A stretch of DNA of 64,000 nt from Gymnogyps californianus (taxonomy: Eukaryota > Chordata > Aves > Accipitriformes > Cathartidae), in the NCBI RefSeq assembly GCF_018139145.2, contig NC_059471.1, positions 100,938,914-101,002,913 on the forward strand. The letters are read 5' to 3'. Under the pieces are notes generated by a model, which did no database searches, was not told the DNA's origin, and saw only the letters and a program-made list of their open reading frames with translations. Numbering within the stretch: the first letter of the stretch is position 1; each line of letters starts with the position of its first letter. Made by a program: the position numbers and the translations under genes. Of this stretch, positions 54,123-64,000 are shown piece by piece.

Positions 54123-54221
54123 GGCCTGACTCTCCACTGGTCTGCAGCTGGTAAGGATATCTGCAAAGGACATCACCACATCGTGCCACTTTGCACCCCC
54201 AGTGTAGAGGCTGAAATGGCC
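54123..54221. repeat. Imperfect palindromic MITE-like element
   Basis: CTCTCCACTGG (54,130-54,140) and CCAGTGTAGAG (54,199-54,209) pair at 10 of 11 positions, with outer GGCCT and TGGCC ends. It is more diverged than the copies at 47.5 and 57.4 kb. Confidence 0.4.
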
Positions 54222-55488
54222 AGATTTCCGGCATTTTTGAGAGAATTGGTGCAGAATTTAAGGGGCTGAAGCGACAACACAGGTTGGTAAGGGTGCACAA
54301 GAGAAATACCAAAATTACTGAATTAAAATTCACTGGCAGAACCATCTGCAGCCCAGGGGACGAGAGGCACCACAGCCATAGTCTGCACGAGAAGAAGCAA
54401 TTCACAGGTCTGGAGAAACAGCTTGGAAAGAGCAGAAACAAAAGGATAAGACCGATATGGGTAGGGAAATAGTAAAATGAGAAACAATGAAAGAGACAGC
54501 AGTAAAACATGCATCTGTCATTTAATCCTGGGTAAATACCCAGATTAGTGACATCAGTTTCTGCTGTTTATTTGGAGCTTACTTTGGAGCCATGTCTCCC
54601 AAGGCTAATGCAGCTGTGGTAAGCCCAGTGGAAAGCACAACCAAGGATTTATCCCATCTATGGCTGTTCCTGTACAACACAGGCATTAGGCAAAACTAAA
54701 GTTTGTATGGAAAAGTTGTCTTTCCAACCCTTGTGCTCATAAAAATAAAGCTGGCATGAGCTGGCAGAGCAAGGAAATTCAAAAGTTTCACAGATTCTTT
54801 TCACAAATTTTCACATCATTTTACAATCACTCAGTGCTTAGATGGGCTTTGAAGGTCATGAAGGCTAAACATGCATGCTGTCTCTTGATCCAGTTACAGG
54901 GCCCTGACGTGGGGCTCCATCTCCCCGTGTACTGCAGTAAAGTAACGGTGCTCATCAAGCCAGGTCCACTGCAGGGGTTCAGTTCAGCCAGCTCAAAGCT
55001 TCTCGCCGGTACAAGCCAAACTGCACCAAGAGGATGAAGACAAAACTATTTATCTGAGATGACGGGCTTGGACAAGAGCCCAGGAGGTTGCTGGTGTTGC
55101 TGCTGGAGGGGGTGCAAACAGAAAACACTGCAGCTAAAAGGGGCTTCCCCTGAAAGAAGCAGCTTGCATCTCACGTACTCCGCAGCAGCCAAGATGTGGG
55201 CATCTGGGTGAGCAAGTCAAAGGCAGAGATGAGCCATTTCAGGAGCGTGCTCGGTTTGAGAAAGCCGTCCCTGCCTTCTCTGGCAGCTGTGCGCTGGGCA
55301 GTAAGGCTACTGCCTCCCCTTAGAAGTAAGCAGCCATTTTACTAACTTTCATCATTTTTTACCCCAGACAGCTGTCATCTTCACTGCCCCACAAAGGCTG
55401 CCTCTGGTTCACTCACTTTCTAAAAAAATATTAACGAACACAATCCATGCAGAAAAAATGACTTGTTTTTGTTCTTGTGTTTAACTAG

Positions 55489-55581
55489 GTCAGCCCACGA
55501 GAAACATCCAACCAGCCGCTCACCTGATCCTGCTGCGGTGGTCATGTTCCTCGCCTAACCCGTTAGAAACAAAGCTGTAAG
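55489..55581 (+). other. Candidate non-coding 5' exon of CLDN14 (93 bases)
   Basis: The acceptor is a T-rich tract with a branch-like TTAAC ending in ACTAG at 55,488. The donor is AAG|GTGAGA after 55,581. At least one reading frame is closed by a TGA, so it is more likely 5' UTR than coding. It lies 2.75 kb upstream of the coding exon on the same strand, which suits a CLDN14 leader exon. Acceptor-donor pairs of this quality do occur by chance in 64 kb. Confidence 0.33.
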
Positions 55582-56184
55582 GTGAGACATTTTAACAAGG
55601 CCGTTGATGTTCTTGGAGATAAATGTGTTAAGTTACTGCTGGTTTTGCCACTTGCAAGCAGGGAGGGGAAGGCTGGTCCACAGCAGTTAAAGCATTACTG
55701 AGCACCAGGGGCAGCTGGCATCTGCTGAGAAAGGCACATGGAAAACATGACGCCAAGCAAGCGGGGCTAATTAACACCGGTTTCTTAAATTAGAAGGCTC
55801 TTAATGGCTAATGTTTAAAAATAACACCTTAATGACATCTAAAAATAGCTGCTGCCAACCCCAGAGTATTCTGACCTCCATTAATTTGGGAGTCCATTTC
55901 CCGTGACTGGTGGTGTAAATCACATTTACCTTTTAAATCCTGTTCTCCCTGGGATTAGCTGCAAAGCCTGATGCCTGACCTTGAGAGACTATTTGCAAAC
56001 ATGCAAGAGTAACCTAGAGCACTCTTCTGAATGGTGTGCAATATATGGATATAATGTCTGCGCTGAGTAATTGGACAGAGTATAATCTCAGGTTGCACTC
56101 ATCTGCAGACGTGCTCAGGGAAAAATACTGAGGGAGTGGGGGACTATTAGACCAGGCAGAGACCAGGGATGTGAAAGGTGGTGC

Positions 56185-56305
56185 TGGGGCTAGGGCCTGG
56201 GCCTGGGACACAGGAGACCCGAGCTCCATTTCCAGTTCAGTCGCATATTTCCTGTGCGACCTGGGTAGGTCCCTCGTCCTCCTGCTGTGCCCCAAAGCCA
56301 TGTCT
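56185..56305 (+). mobile_element. MIR-like (CORE-SINE) remnant
   Basis: GGACACAGGAGACCCGAGCT, then TTCCAGTTCAGTCGC, CCTGTGCGACCTGGGTAGGT and CCTGCTGTGCCCC follow the order of the sauropsid MIR consensus (ACTCAGGAGACCTGGGTTC, then CTGTGTGACCTTGGGCAAGT, then TGTGCCTCAGTTTC), from memory. It is a diverged, non-autonomous relic. Confidence 0.72.
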
Positions 56306-57361
56306 AGATCTCCCTGATCCTGGAGGGGTATTACCAGGGTAATTTCTCTACAGTGTGTGGCATGCTTAGGTACAACAATGGTATGCCTCACAGGAAACAA
56401 ACAGTAATATAAAAAAGGAAAATGCTGCTTAATTTTCCTTATGCTTAATATATGAGCCAAATAATCTGGAAGGCAAACATACGTTGAGGACTTCTAGAGC
56501 ACTTACCCAAGCACGTGGTGGGAACAGAAATAAAATATCTCCAGAACTGCTGGAGATAACCGTTTGCTTACTTTTGCTGTGCTCCTCTGTGCTGTGCTTG
56601 GTCCTAACCTGTGTCCTGTCATATCGCAATACACTGTGATAGCTGGTACAAAGAGAGAAATCTGCAGCTTGACCTTCCCTGGCAGAATGCAGAGAGATCC
56701 CGTGGCACCTATCTGGAACAATGATTTCTGATATAAAACCCTCTGCGTTTGTCTCATTATTTGCAAATTAGGTAAATTACTTCAACAACTACATAAACCC
56801 AGTTATTTTCATATAAGCATTATGTAAAGAGTGTCTGAAAGTCCAGAAAACCCTAACAGTACGAAAATGCCTTCCTAAAACTAGCCACACTAAAGGAAAG
56901 CTGGTCTTTGGTTTTTCTCTTCCCTTCAGTCAGAGGGCTGAGTACTTCTCTGCAGATCCTGTCCAACATTGCATTCCTCCCCATCCTATGTCTGCGCACA
57001 GCAGACACGCTCCAAACAAAAGAAAAAGAACATGTGTAAGTAGAAGACTCTCAGCCTGCGTTGTTGTCCTGCCCAGCCCATATAATCCCTGTGCTTTTCA
57101 ATTTTTTCCTTTCTTTTGGCACAATGTCCAAGGCAGATTCTGGGTTGTTTTGGGAAGAGACGCCTCATCTTGTTGTTATGCAGACATCGGTGCATGCGAC
57201 AGTGATCTGGAGACAAACTGATGCACACCTTAAGTACTCCTGCCTCATTAGTGAGATAGGGGGAATGTAAAGCAGCTTTCACTTTTCTCCCTCTGCGTTA
57301 TTTTGTTGTTCTAATGGTCTTCATTAGTTTGGCCAGATGGTTTTCCTCCCTTTGCCTGCTA

Positions 57362-57443
57362 AGGCCCAGTCCTGCAAACACTTACGCTTTCTTCTGCGAA
57401 CACGCGTTCAGCACATGCATGGGTCTTTGCAGAACTGGAGCCT
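57362..57443. repeat. Palindromic MITE-like element
   Basis: AGGCCCAGTCCTGCAAA on the left and TTTGCAGAACTGGAGCCT on the right are imperfect inverted repeats around ACACTTACGC and CAGCACATGCATGGG. The type is close to the 47.5 kb element (tail-gene side of the same locus). Confidence 0.6.
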
Positions 57444-58160
57444 AAATTTGTTTCTGTTTCTGAATTCCAAGTTGGATTTTGATGCAACAGTTATTTTATA
57501 TATTAAAATATCAGGTTTCTGCCCACACACATAATGCATGATGTATAACAGACCTTGCAAGGCAGCCATTGGAAAAGACCAGTTAATCTGCGATTTATAC
57601 AGAAGGAAGAGTTACCATTCCTTGTTTTTCAGCTAGAATTTATACACGACCAAACTGTGAAGGTGTTGCTCCTCAGAAGCTCCATGATGTACATCTGGTT
57701 TCACATGCTGTCATTTCACCCACAACCTAAAATCATAAGCTGAAACTCCACAGAGGCTAATGAAAATTATTCCCCTTTGAGTTGCTTTATTAAAATGCAA
57801 CCTCAAGAAATACTGGCAATTCAGGAAAGCCACTTTAATCCAATACTTGTTATCCTCTTCCACAGGTTTTAAATCACTCTCTTTGCTCCCTACTTTGAGC
57901 AAATACACCCTTATTGTTTTCCTAGTCCTGCTATGACCTTCTGGGAATGTTTTCATCATGTAAAGCAACCTGCAGTTCCCTACTTTATAAATCTCATTCA
58001 TTCCAAGTGTTAACACCAGCTAATTCTCTGCTTTAGAAAGGAAATCATGTTTGTTTTTTTGAAGAGTCTGCTGGGAAGAGGAATATTTGCATTTAAAATA
58101 TTTTTTTCCATTTCATAAATTGTCTTGAGTTTTCTTCCCAGTGGGCAACAGAAGACTGTT

Positions 58161-58168
58161 TATATAAG
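58161..58168 (+). promoter_or_regulatory. TATA-like box (TATATAAG) upstream of the CLDN14 exon
   Basis: TATATAAG lies 290 bases before the start codon and 165 before the splice acceptor. A start about 30 bases downstream would give an unspliced 5' leader of roughly 260 bases. It is a plausible alternative promoter directly in front of the coding exon, but short AT motifs are common in this AT-rich DNA. Confidence 0.3.
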
Positions 58169-58291
58169 TGAAGAGGGAAGCTTACTTTCCCATTACTTCC
58201 ACAAAAGTACGATTAACAGCGATAACTATGCTAATTATTGCACTAACTGCACTTGGAATGCACCTTACTGGCTGGAGAGGTAATGCATTTG

Positions 58292-58304
58292 GGTAATAAT
58301 TAAC
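58292..58304 (+). promoter_or_regulatory. Near-perfect HNF1 palindrome (GGTAATAATTAAC)
   Basis: The known HNF1 consensus is GTTAATNATTAAC, and 11 of the 12 fixed positions match. It sits 29 bases upstream of the CLDN14 exon acceptor and downstream of the TATA-like box. HNF1A and HNF1B act in kidney, liver and gut epithelium, where claudin-14 is expressed in mammals, so the site is biologically sensible. Occupancy is not shown by sequence. Confidence 0.4.
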
Positions 58305-58333
58305 TCCTTTTTTCCTCAATTACCTTTTATTAG

Positions 58334-58450
58334 GAGAGCAGAAGGTGTCAAAGTAAAACAGCTGCATATCTTCCAAGAAAAGCTTGTGTTTTCCGAAGGA
58401 ATTCAAGCGGAGGTGCTTTATTAAGAGAACTAGGCAGGACAAACATTAAC
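58334..58450 (+). other. CLDN14: CLDN14 5' UTR part of the coding exon, with splice acceptor
   Basis: A pyrimidine-rich run (about 58,306-58,331) ends in TTATTAG, with the AG at 58,332-58,333. The 117 bases from there to the start codon hold no ATG, as expected for a 5' leader. CLDN14 coding sequence sits in one exon in mammals and is joined to non-coding upstream exons, so an acceptor here fits the family. The sequence alone cannot exclude a transcript that starts further upstream without splicing (see the TATA-like box at 58,161). Confidence 0.6.
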
Positions 58451-59161
58451 ATGGCAAGCTCGGCTGTTCAGTTACTTGGCTTCTCTCTAAGCCTGCTCGG
58501 CCTAATTGGGACATTAATTGCTACTATTCTGCCACACTGGTGGCGAACGGCACATGTAGGCACCAATATTATAACAGCTGTGGCCTATATGAAAGGGCTT
58601 TGGATGGAGTGCGTCTGGCACAGCACCGGCATCTACCAGTGCCAAGTCCACCGCTCCCAGCTGGCGCTGCCCCGTGACCTCCAAGCCGCCCGTGCCATGA
58701 TGGTAATTTCCTGCGTCCTTTCCGTGCTGGCATGCGTGATTGCTGTCATCGGTATGAAGTGCACGCAGTGTGCCAAGGGGACTTCTGCCAAAGCCTCCAT
58801 CGCGGTGTCTGGGGGGATCGTTTTCATCCTGGCCGGTCTCGTTTGCCTGGTACCTGTTTCTTGGACCACTAATGACGTCGTTACAGATTTCTACAACCCC
58901 ATGCTTCCCAGCGGGATGAAGTACGAGATAGGGCAAGCTCTTTACCTTGGCTTCGTCTCCGCATCTTTGACGATCCTCGGTGGTGCTCTGCTGTGCACAG
59001 CAAGCCAGTCTCGCGGGAACGAGACACCTTACCAGACGCAGCCCAGCAGCGTAAGAAGGACTGCTCCCTCCTATAGACCACCAACTGTCTACAAGGGAAA
59101 CCATGCTTCTTCCCTGACATCTGCTTCCCATAGCGGCTACAGATTAAATGACTATGTGTGA
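58451..59161 (+). CDS. CLDN14: Claudin-14, tight-junction membrane protein (complete, single coding exon)
   Basis: Claudins are four-pass membrane proteins that build tight-junction strands and set paracellular ion permeability; claudin-14 is known in mammals as a cation-restricting claudin of inner ear, kidney and liver, and its loss causes deafness DFNB29. The 236-residue ORF shows the full claudin plan: membrane segments at about 7-27, 82-102, 117-137 and 162-182; the first extracellular loop signature W30, G49-L50-W51, C54, C64 and R81; a second short loop around F147-Y148-N149-P150; juxtamembrane cysteines C104, C107 and C182 suited to palmitoylation; and a C-terminal NDYV that fits a PDZ ligand for ZO proteins. 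The start has a strong Kozak context (A at -3, G at +4), and no ATG lies between the splice acceptor at 58,333 and this start. The tail, ending SGYRLNDYV, and loop 1 match claudin-14 as I remember it better than any paralogue. The length is close to the human 239. V85 and G101, sites of human deafness alleles, are intact. Confidence 0.96.
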   Translation: MASSAVQLLGFSLSLLGLIGTLIATILPHWWRTAHVGTNIITAVAYMKGLWMECVWHSTGIYQCQVHRSQLALPRDLQAARAMMVISCVLSVLACVIAVIGMKCTQCAKGTSAKASIAVSGGIVFILAGLVCLVPVSWTTNDVVTDFYNPMLPSGMKYEIGQALYLGFVSASLTILGGALLCTASQSRGNETPYQTQPSSVRRTAPSYRPPTVYKGNHASSLTSASHSGYRLNDYV

Positions 59162-59825
59162 GTTCCCTAAGATTTGCCTGCGGGACACAGCTGCTTTATA
59201 ATTTCTGTGCATGGCATAAAACAAAGCTAAGATGACTTTTAATTTATAAGGGTTACGATACAAAGTTTACCATTGTTCATTTCTTCCTTTCCTTCCCTTC
59301 CGGAGAAAGAAGGAATGTGAACACAAAACTGCTTGCTGCAAAACCTGGAAAATAAATACAAAGGAGGCTGTGATATTCTGGAGACAGCACGTACCTGCCT
59401 ACTTTCAATTAGAGTTTTGCAGGCGGGCAGTTCAAGGGCAGTTTTGCTAAAAGTAATGGTTTGGTTTGTAGTTTCTGCCCCGAGACGAGGACTAAAGCGG
59501 ACCTGGCCACAACCTGTCGTTTGAATAGTGTTGCAACAAAAGACGCCGTTTTGCCTAAAACGGAGAACTTCATGGTGAGACACAGTGATTTTCAGCAGTG
59601 ATTGACTGCTAAGTTTCTCATTTCCATAACATGTGAATGTTTCGTTATGACAAGGTATTAGTTTTACTTTGACTTAACTTTTTGCTTGGGTTTTTTTATA
59701 GTCCCTTGAAATATGAATTTCAACAGCATTATGACAGATGTATTTGACAGTATGTTATAGTTAATATTTTAAATTATACTACAATGTTTTGACCTTATCA
59801 AAATAAAATTTTAGCACATTTTTGA
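59162..59825 (+). other. CLDN14: CLDN14 3' UTR
   Basis: AT-rich non-coding sequence follows the TGA. It contains an early AATAAA at 59,351-59,356 that could give a short isoform, and a better placed one at 59,802-59,807 in a run ending AAAATAAAATTTTAG. I place the end about 15-20 bases past the second signal. The precise cleavage site is inferred. Confidence 0.6.
59802..59807 (+). terminator. CLDN14: Poly(A) signal AATAAA, probable main CLDN14 3' end
   Basis: This canonical hexamer lies about 640 bases after the stop codon, in AT-rich sequence with T-rich stretches just downstream. Further AATAAA hexamers on the same strand at 59,955-59,960 and 60,447-60,452 could extend the transcript into the convergent gene. 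Confidence 0.55.
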
Positions 59826-59929
59826 AACAAGACGATGTATCATAATGGAAACAAACCATCTCGGTGGATCAGAATTGGGTTTTTAGAAATGTCAGTAATA
59901 GAACAAAACTAGACATTTGATGTTAAACT

Positions 59930-59935
59930 TTTATT
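59930..59935 (-). terminator. Minus-strand poly(A) signal AATAAA for the convergent gene
   Basis: On the minus strand the sequence reads TTTTTTAAATAAAAG, about 160 bases after the stop of the candidate terminal exon. It supports that exon being the end of a transcript. It lies only about 120 bases from the CLDN14 signal on the other strand. Confidence 0.45.
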
Positions 59936-60096
59936 TAAAAAATTAAAAAGAAAAAATAAAGTATCAGAATTTGTCACAGAAGGAGCATTTAGCTCTTTAG
60001 CAGATTTAGCGTTCTGTACAATCATTATATAGATCAGAAAAACAATTTCTATAATTCTATCCCCAAATATCATGTAAGGAAATGTACTCGTTAGGC

Positions 60097-60265
60097 TCAG
60101 ACCTGGTGTTTTTTGCCTGGGGTCCTGACTGAAGGTGCATTAGAGTTAGTAAGAATATTTCCATCTGCTCCAGCGGCATTTGGGGAACTTCCATTTGGCC
60201 AGGCTTCGGTGCACAAGGCAGCCTCTGTGCCAGCAGAGGTTACACTCATGGACTGTAACCATTGC
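60097..60265 (-). CDS. Probable 3'-terminal coding exon of an unidentified convergent gene (partial)
   Basis: On the minus strand a pyrimidine-rich acceptor (TATACTCCTCCTGACAG) opens an exon whose first base completes a codon. Then come 55 open codons and a TGA at 60,099-60,097. The peptide starts QWLQSMSVTS and ends SVRTPGKKHQV. It is rich in A, G, N, S and T with a basic end, like a disordered C-terminal tail. A poly(A) signal follows about 160 bases downstream. I do not recognise the protein. In mammals the gene convergent with CLDN14 is CHAF1B, which fits strand and place, but the human CHAF1B end as I recall it is different. I found no convincing partner exon between 60,300 and 64,000, so the previous exon probably lies beyond the window. 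An open frame of this length arises by chance in a few percent of cases. Confidence 0.45.
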
Positions 60266-63200
60266 CTGTCAGGAGGAGTATAAAATCAAGACATTTACTT
60301 CTAAAATCCTTGCAAAATGCAATCATTCCACAGTGTGTTCAAACAATTAAAAAACAAACTAATGAACAAAGAGCCCCAGCCCTCTCCATTTCATGTTACA
60401 GTGAAGTCCAGTGCAACATATACTATGGTACAAAACCATCACAAAAAATAAAAGCACTAGATTCCTGTTAACCCCAGAAAGCTATAGGTCTCTCCAGAGC
60501 AACATATGGACCAACACACTGACATTTAATAAGGTTAAAAAAACCTACTTCCAAGAACTGTAAGGCAGCTACACTTGGTATACTTCATGTGGCAAAAAGC
60601 CTGTTTGCAATTACGTTACCACCTGGTAGCACCTCCAGAGCTGGGATCCTTTCAACATTTCCCCTGGTTTCACTCTGAACCTTCCTTTCTGTGGCTGATC
60701 ACCTAGCCATTTTTTTCATGTTGATTTGAATTGTGACAGAGTGTTTTTCAGCATTGATGCAAGCTATCATCATCACTGTTTTTAAAAAACAAAATGGCAT
60801 TTCTAAGCAATTTGCTGAGACCAACAATAACAAAAAGGATCTGGGACCAGGCTTTGGTGATTGATCGGTAGCAACCGATTATAAAGTCATGGTTTTTTAA
60901 CTGTAGCTATTACATATGATGTGAAAAAAAAAATTGTACAGAAACTTCACTGATGCTGCAAACATCGTAATAACAGACTCTGAGGTGCAAGGAATGGACA
61001 GAAACTGCTTTGACAATGGCTTCTTAGAGAAGATGGAGTCAAACTGTTCATAGTCCATTACAGATTTTCTGGGATGCCTTTTTAGGAAGAAAGGTAGCCT
61101 AATGAAGGTGGTCAATTACTAGTTTTTTTTCTGTATTTACTTTACAACAGATCTAGCCAAGTGATTACGATATCAACTTTGAACAAGGGCTTTGGACAGC
61201 CATGAATACTGGAACACAAGTCCAAGTGCAGGAAATGGGCTTGTGTCTCATTAGGTAGTATGTTTGCTATATACTGATAAATTAATTCACTTGCCAAGAT
61301 GTTTGTGCGGTGGGAATACTTATGTGTAGTGCTATTCTTACTGCACAAATTCCCAGCCAAGCAGGATACGTGACAGTAGTAAGAACAGTTTATAAAGTCC
61401 TGGCAAAAATACCTGGAAGTGCTCTGATGTCAATAAAGAGAGGGAAATGGTTTCTTTCACAGGGGGCTGCGAACCAGTGGATCTTGTTCCATGCTAAAGC
61501 TGACATAAATTTCTGCTTCTTTCTTTCTTTTTTTAAGCTGCCATTTGAAACAAAAAGCATATCCATTCTAGCAGCCTTAGAGGTCTGGCTGCAACTACCC
61601 CAGACCGATGTACATGTTGATAACCCGAGCTCCTCCCCTGCCCCCCTGCTGCCACACAGACCAGTGGCCAGACCTTGCTCCCTGCTTGCCTGGAGCCTGC
61701 TTCGGCAGTCCCGCACAGGCAGCGCAACGAGGCATTGCTCTGAGACCTTAGCCAAGGAACGAATCCCCGCTGCCCCTCCTTTGCTGAGTAATCCCTTGGT
61801 CATCAGCGGCATCGATAAGTGACAGGATGTCAAGGAAAGGGGATGAGTTTCCTGGAACACGGAGGTGCCGTTTGTGGGAACATGCTCTTTGGGCAGCTAT
61901 AACTCAGCAGCAGCGGAACAGGGCAGGGCAATGGACTAGGGCTGCCATATGCCTGATTCTGCCCGCATGCATCCGCTGGGTTTTTGCAGAGTCCTGTGGA
62001 GGCAGATTTTTTAATTTTTTATTTTTTTTAGAGAAGTACAGCCTGCTTTTTGCCTCCAGCTCACTACAGCTGAAGTGCCAGCCTGCCCTCCTGGTGAAGG
62101 CACTGCAGGGAGGCGAGGAGGGGATCCAGGGCGGGCAGAAATTCCTTTTAGCAGTGCAGGCATTGTTCGTGCGTGTGATTGTGGTTACACCGTGTTTTAA
62201 TCAACTTCAGTGCAACATTCTTGGAGGAGCAGGGGTGGGAGACTTGGCAGGGAGGCAAAGATGGAAGACAGGATTTGGCAGCAAGAGGATATTGTGGTTA
62301 GCTCTGCAACATCAGGAGAGAGTGGGGACTCTGCTGCAGGATCAGGTAGAGATGGAGGCATCTGAGGTAGGGATGGAGGCTGAGCTCAGAGAGGCTGGCA
62401 GTTTCTGAGGCCGCAAGGAGCTCTTTCAAAGACGCATCTAACCAGGACCACCACGTGAGGATGGGATGAGGTCAAGAAGCTGCTCCCCACCCTGGCATAC
62501 TCCCTCAGGGCTGGTGGACTATCTGTTCTCCAATCACCTTGGATTTTGCCATCTAAAATATGGCAGGCCTTGATATTATCTCACAGAGTACGCCAGATGT
62601 GTAATTCTGATTCAGGGCATCACAAAACAAACAAATACAAATCAAAAGAAGTGAAGAGAAGGAAACATTTTAGTCACCTCTAATACTGCTGCTAGAAAGT
62701 GGCTAATAGACCAAAGAAAGAAAATGTGCCATTCTGTTATTACTGAGCCTGTGGGATTAAAATCATGAGCTCCCTTGCAAAACAGTATCCCACCAACTCC
62801 GTTCATCTGCAGGAAAGGGACCTGACCAACAGGTTGTGAGAAGAGACTGGTCTAATGACATGAAGGCTAGGTTGGAGTTGGGCACAGAGGTAGACCAAGA
62901 CCTTCCTCAGGTGCAAGGCAGGTGGGTAGAAAAAGTGATCTACCTTTTGGCTTGAAGTACAAGAATACATTGATTTTAGGCCGCGAAGAAACTATTATGT
63001 TCAAGCCTGCCGTTCGGCACAGCAGAAGTCAAAACACCGTGCTGCTGGAGGAATACATAATCCATCAGTGAGTTTTAATGCTGCTCAGTCTGGAAGTCAT
63101 CAGCTAGATCTAAATTTGGTAGATTACATGTAGGATACAGCAAGAGTGCTCATGTCATGCAGACCTGAACCACAGGTTTCAACTGTGGCTTATGCTGAGC

Positions 63201-64000
63201 TTCCACCATGATCCATGAGTTGATGTAGCAATCCACTGCTACTGAAGTGGTGAGATTCCATTTCCCCTGCCCTTGCTACCCCAGCTCCCAGCCACCACTT
63301 TGCACTTGGGTCCTCTCTGTGGACCAGTTTAACTCCTTGAAAAGGCAGAAAACAACTACATCAAAGAATGGGATCATTTTCTGACACTGAAGTTAGCTAA
63401 CCCAGCTAGCGGAAAGGTGTGAGGAGAGCCACAAAAGGCATGCCTGGGAGGGCAGGAGCAGTGGGAAAGGAGGAGTAAGGACTGGAGTAAGTGAGCAAGG
63501 ATTTCTTCTTTTGGCAGCAGGGAGTTGGTCAGTCAGCAGATGGGCACAGCTGCCCCAAAAACCAGCGCCTGAGATGCACCGTGATGTTCACTGTCACAAA
63601 ATCAGACAGAGCCACTGGCAGAAGGAAGCTCTCTGGGTCATGAACTGGTTGGTATTTTTGTTCTGGTTTTTCCACAATGCCTAGCGCAAGTACTGGAAGG
63701 AGGTAACTGATAAACCGTAGCAAAATTTAACTCATTTCTTCAAGAAATTTGTCTGAGTAAACTAATAAGATGAGGAAATGAACTAAATTCAGTAATTCGA
63801 AGTTCTGTTGATCTAAGACAAAAGTTATCAGACCATTCCTACAATTAGCTGGTAATTAAGGTTTTTCCCATCAGTGTATTAAGATTAATGGAAATTCTGT
63901 ATCCACCTATAAATATCTACTGCTAATTTACTGTTTACTTTGCTGTATATCCCACAAGATGGTTTGTGTATGTAAGAATGATAGGGAAGGGTAAGGTGTT
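60266..64000. other. Probable intron of the minus-strand gene, or intergenic
   Basis: No second exon of the convergent gene could be supported. The 170- and 193-codon + frames at 61.3-62.4 kb have no recognisable domain and are interrupted by low-complexity T-rich runs. The sequence is otherwise unremarkable. Confidence 0.5.

Larger units (their letters stand above)
54222..58160. other. Non-coding DNA just upstream of CLDN14
   Basis: It contains the candidate 55.5 kb exon, the MIR relic and a palindromic repeat. A homeodomain-motif-rich block lies at about 55,765-55,990. It is probably an intron or the promoter-proximal region of CLDN14. Confidence 0.5.

Noticed and set aside
58514..59131. 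Open frame of 205 codons on the minus strand inside CLDN14
   Set aside because: It is antisense to the well-supported claudin frame and its length follows from the codon composition of that gene. It has no recognisable domain.
61310..62408. Frames of 170 and 193 codons on the + strand and 156 on the minus strand
   Set aside because: They contain low-complexity T-rich runs, no recognisable motif, and compete with each other on both strands.
1..64000. CRISPR array, operon, phage or other prokaryote-type system
   Set aside because: There are no regularly spaced direct repeats, no ribosome-binding-site-led gene strings and no long intact non-vertebrate ORFs. All identifiable content is vertebrate.

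Overview
This is vertebrate nuclear DNA, most likely from a bird. The reasons are the intron-rich, gene-poor layout, several CR1 LINE remnants (the dominant retroposon of birds and other sauropsids) with very little other repeat content, and one intact claudin gene that I recognise as claudin-14 (CLDN14). Almost none of the 64 kb is coding. No bacterial, viral or CRISPR-like system is present.

Layout. Positions 1-58,150 are non-coding. They lie upstream of the claudin coding exon and probably include its 5' introns and non-coding first exons. The stretch holds aged CR1 copies (about 1.76-2.99, 6.99-7.2, 7.88-9.21, 28.77-28.98 and 50.5-50.7 kb), a MIR-like SINE (56.2 kb), a tRNA-like relic (37.2 kb), several short palindromic MITE-like repeats (47.5, 50.9, 54.1 and 57.4 kb), microsatellites, and one small CpG island at about 29.99-30.20 kb that contains six tandem CCCCGG units. 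Three places (27.6, 44.0 and 55.5 kb) have a good splice acceptor followed within 60-93 bases by a good donor on the + strand. They are candidate 5' UTR exons of CLDN14, not proven ones.

Positions 58,160-59,825 form the CLDN14 terminal exon region: a TATA-like box, a cluster of homeodomain-type sites with a near-perfect HNF1 palindrome, a splice acceptor at 58,333, a single-exon 236-codon ORF and a 3' UTR ending at an AATAAA.

Immediately beyond, the minus strand carries a probable 3'-terminal coding exon (60,265 down to 60,097) with a good acceptor, 55 open codons, a stop and its own AATAAA at 59,935-59,930. If real, the two genes converge tail to tail with their poly(A) signals only about 120 bases apart. 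In mammals CLDN14 is convergent with CHAF1B, so position and strand suggest a CHAF1B-side gene. The peptide does not look like the human CHAF1B C-terminus as I remember it, so I leave the identity open. The rest, to 64,000, shows no exon I can support.
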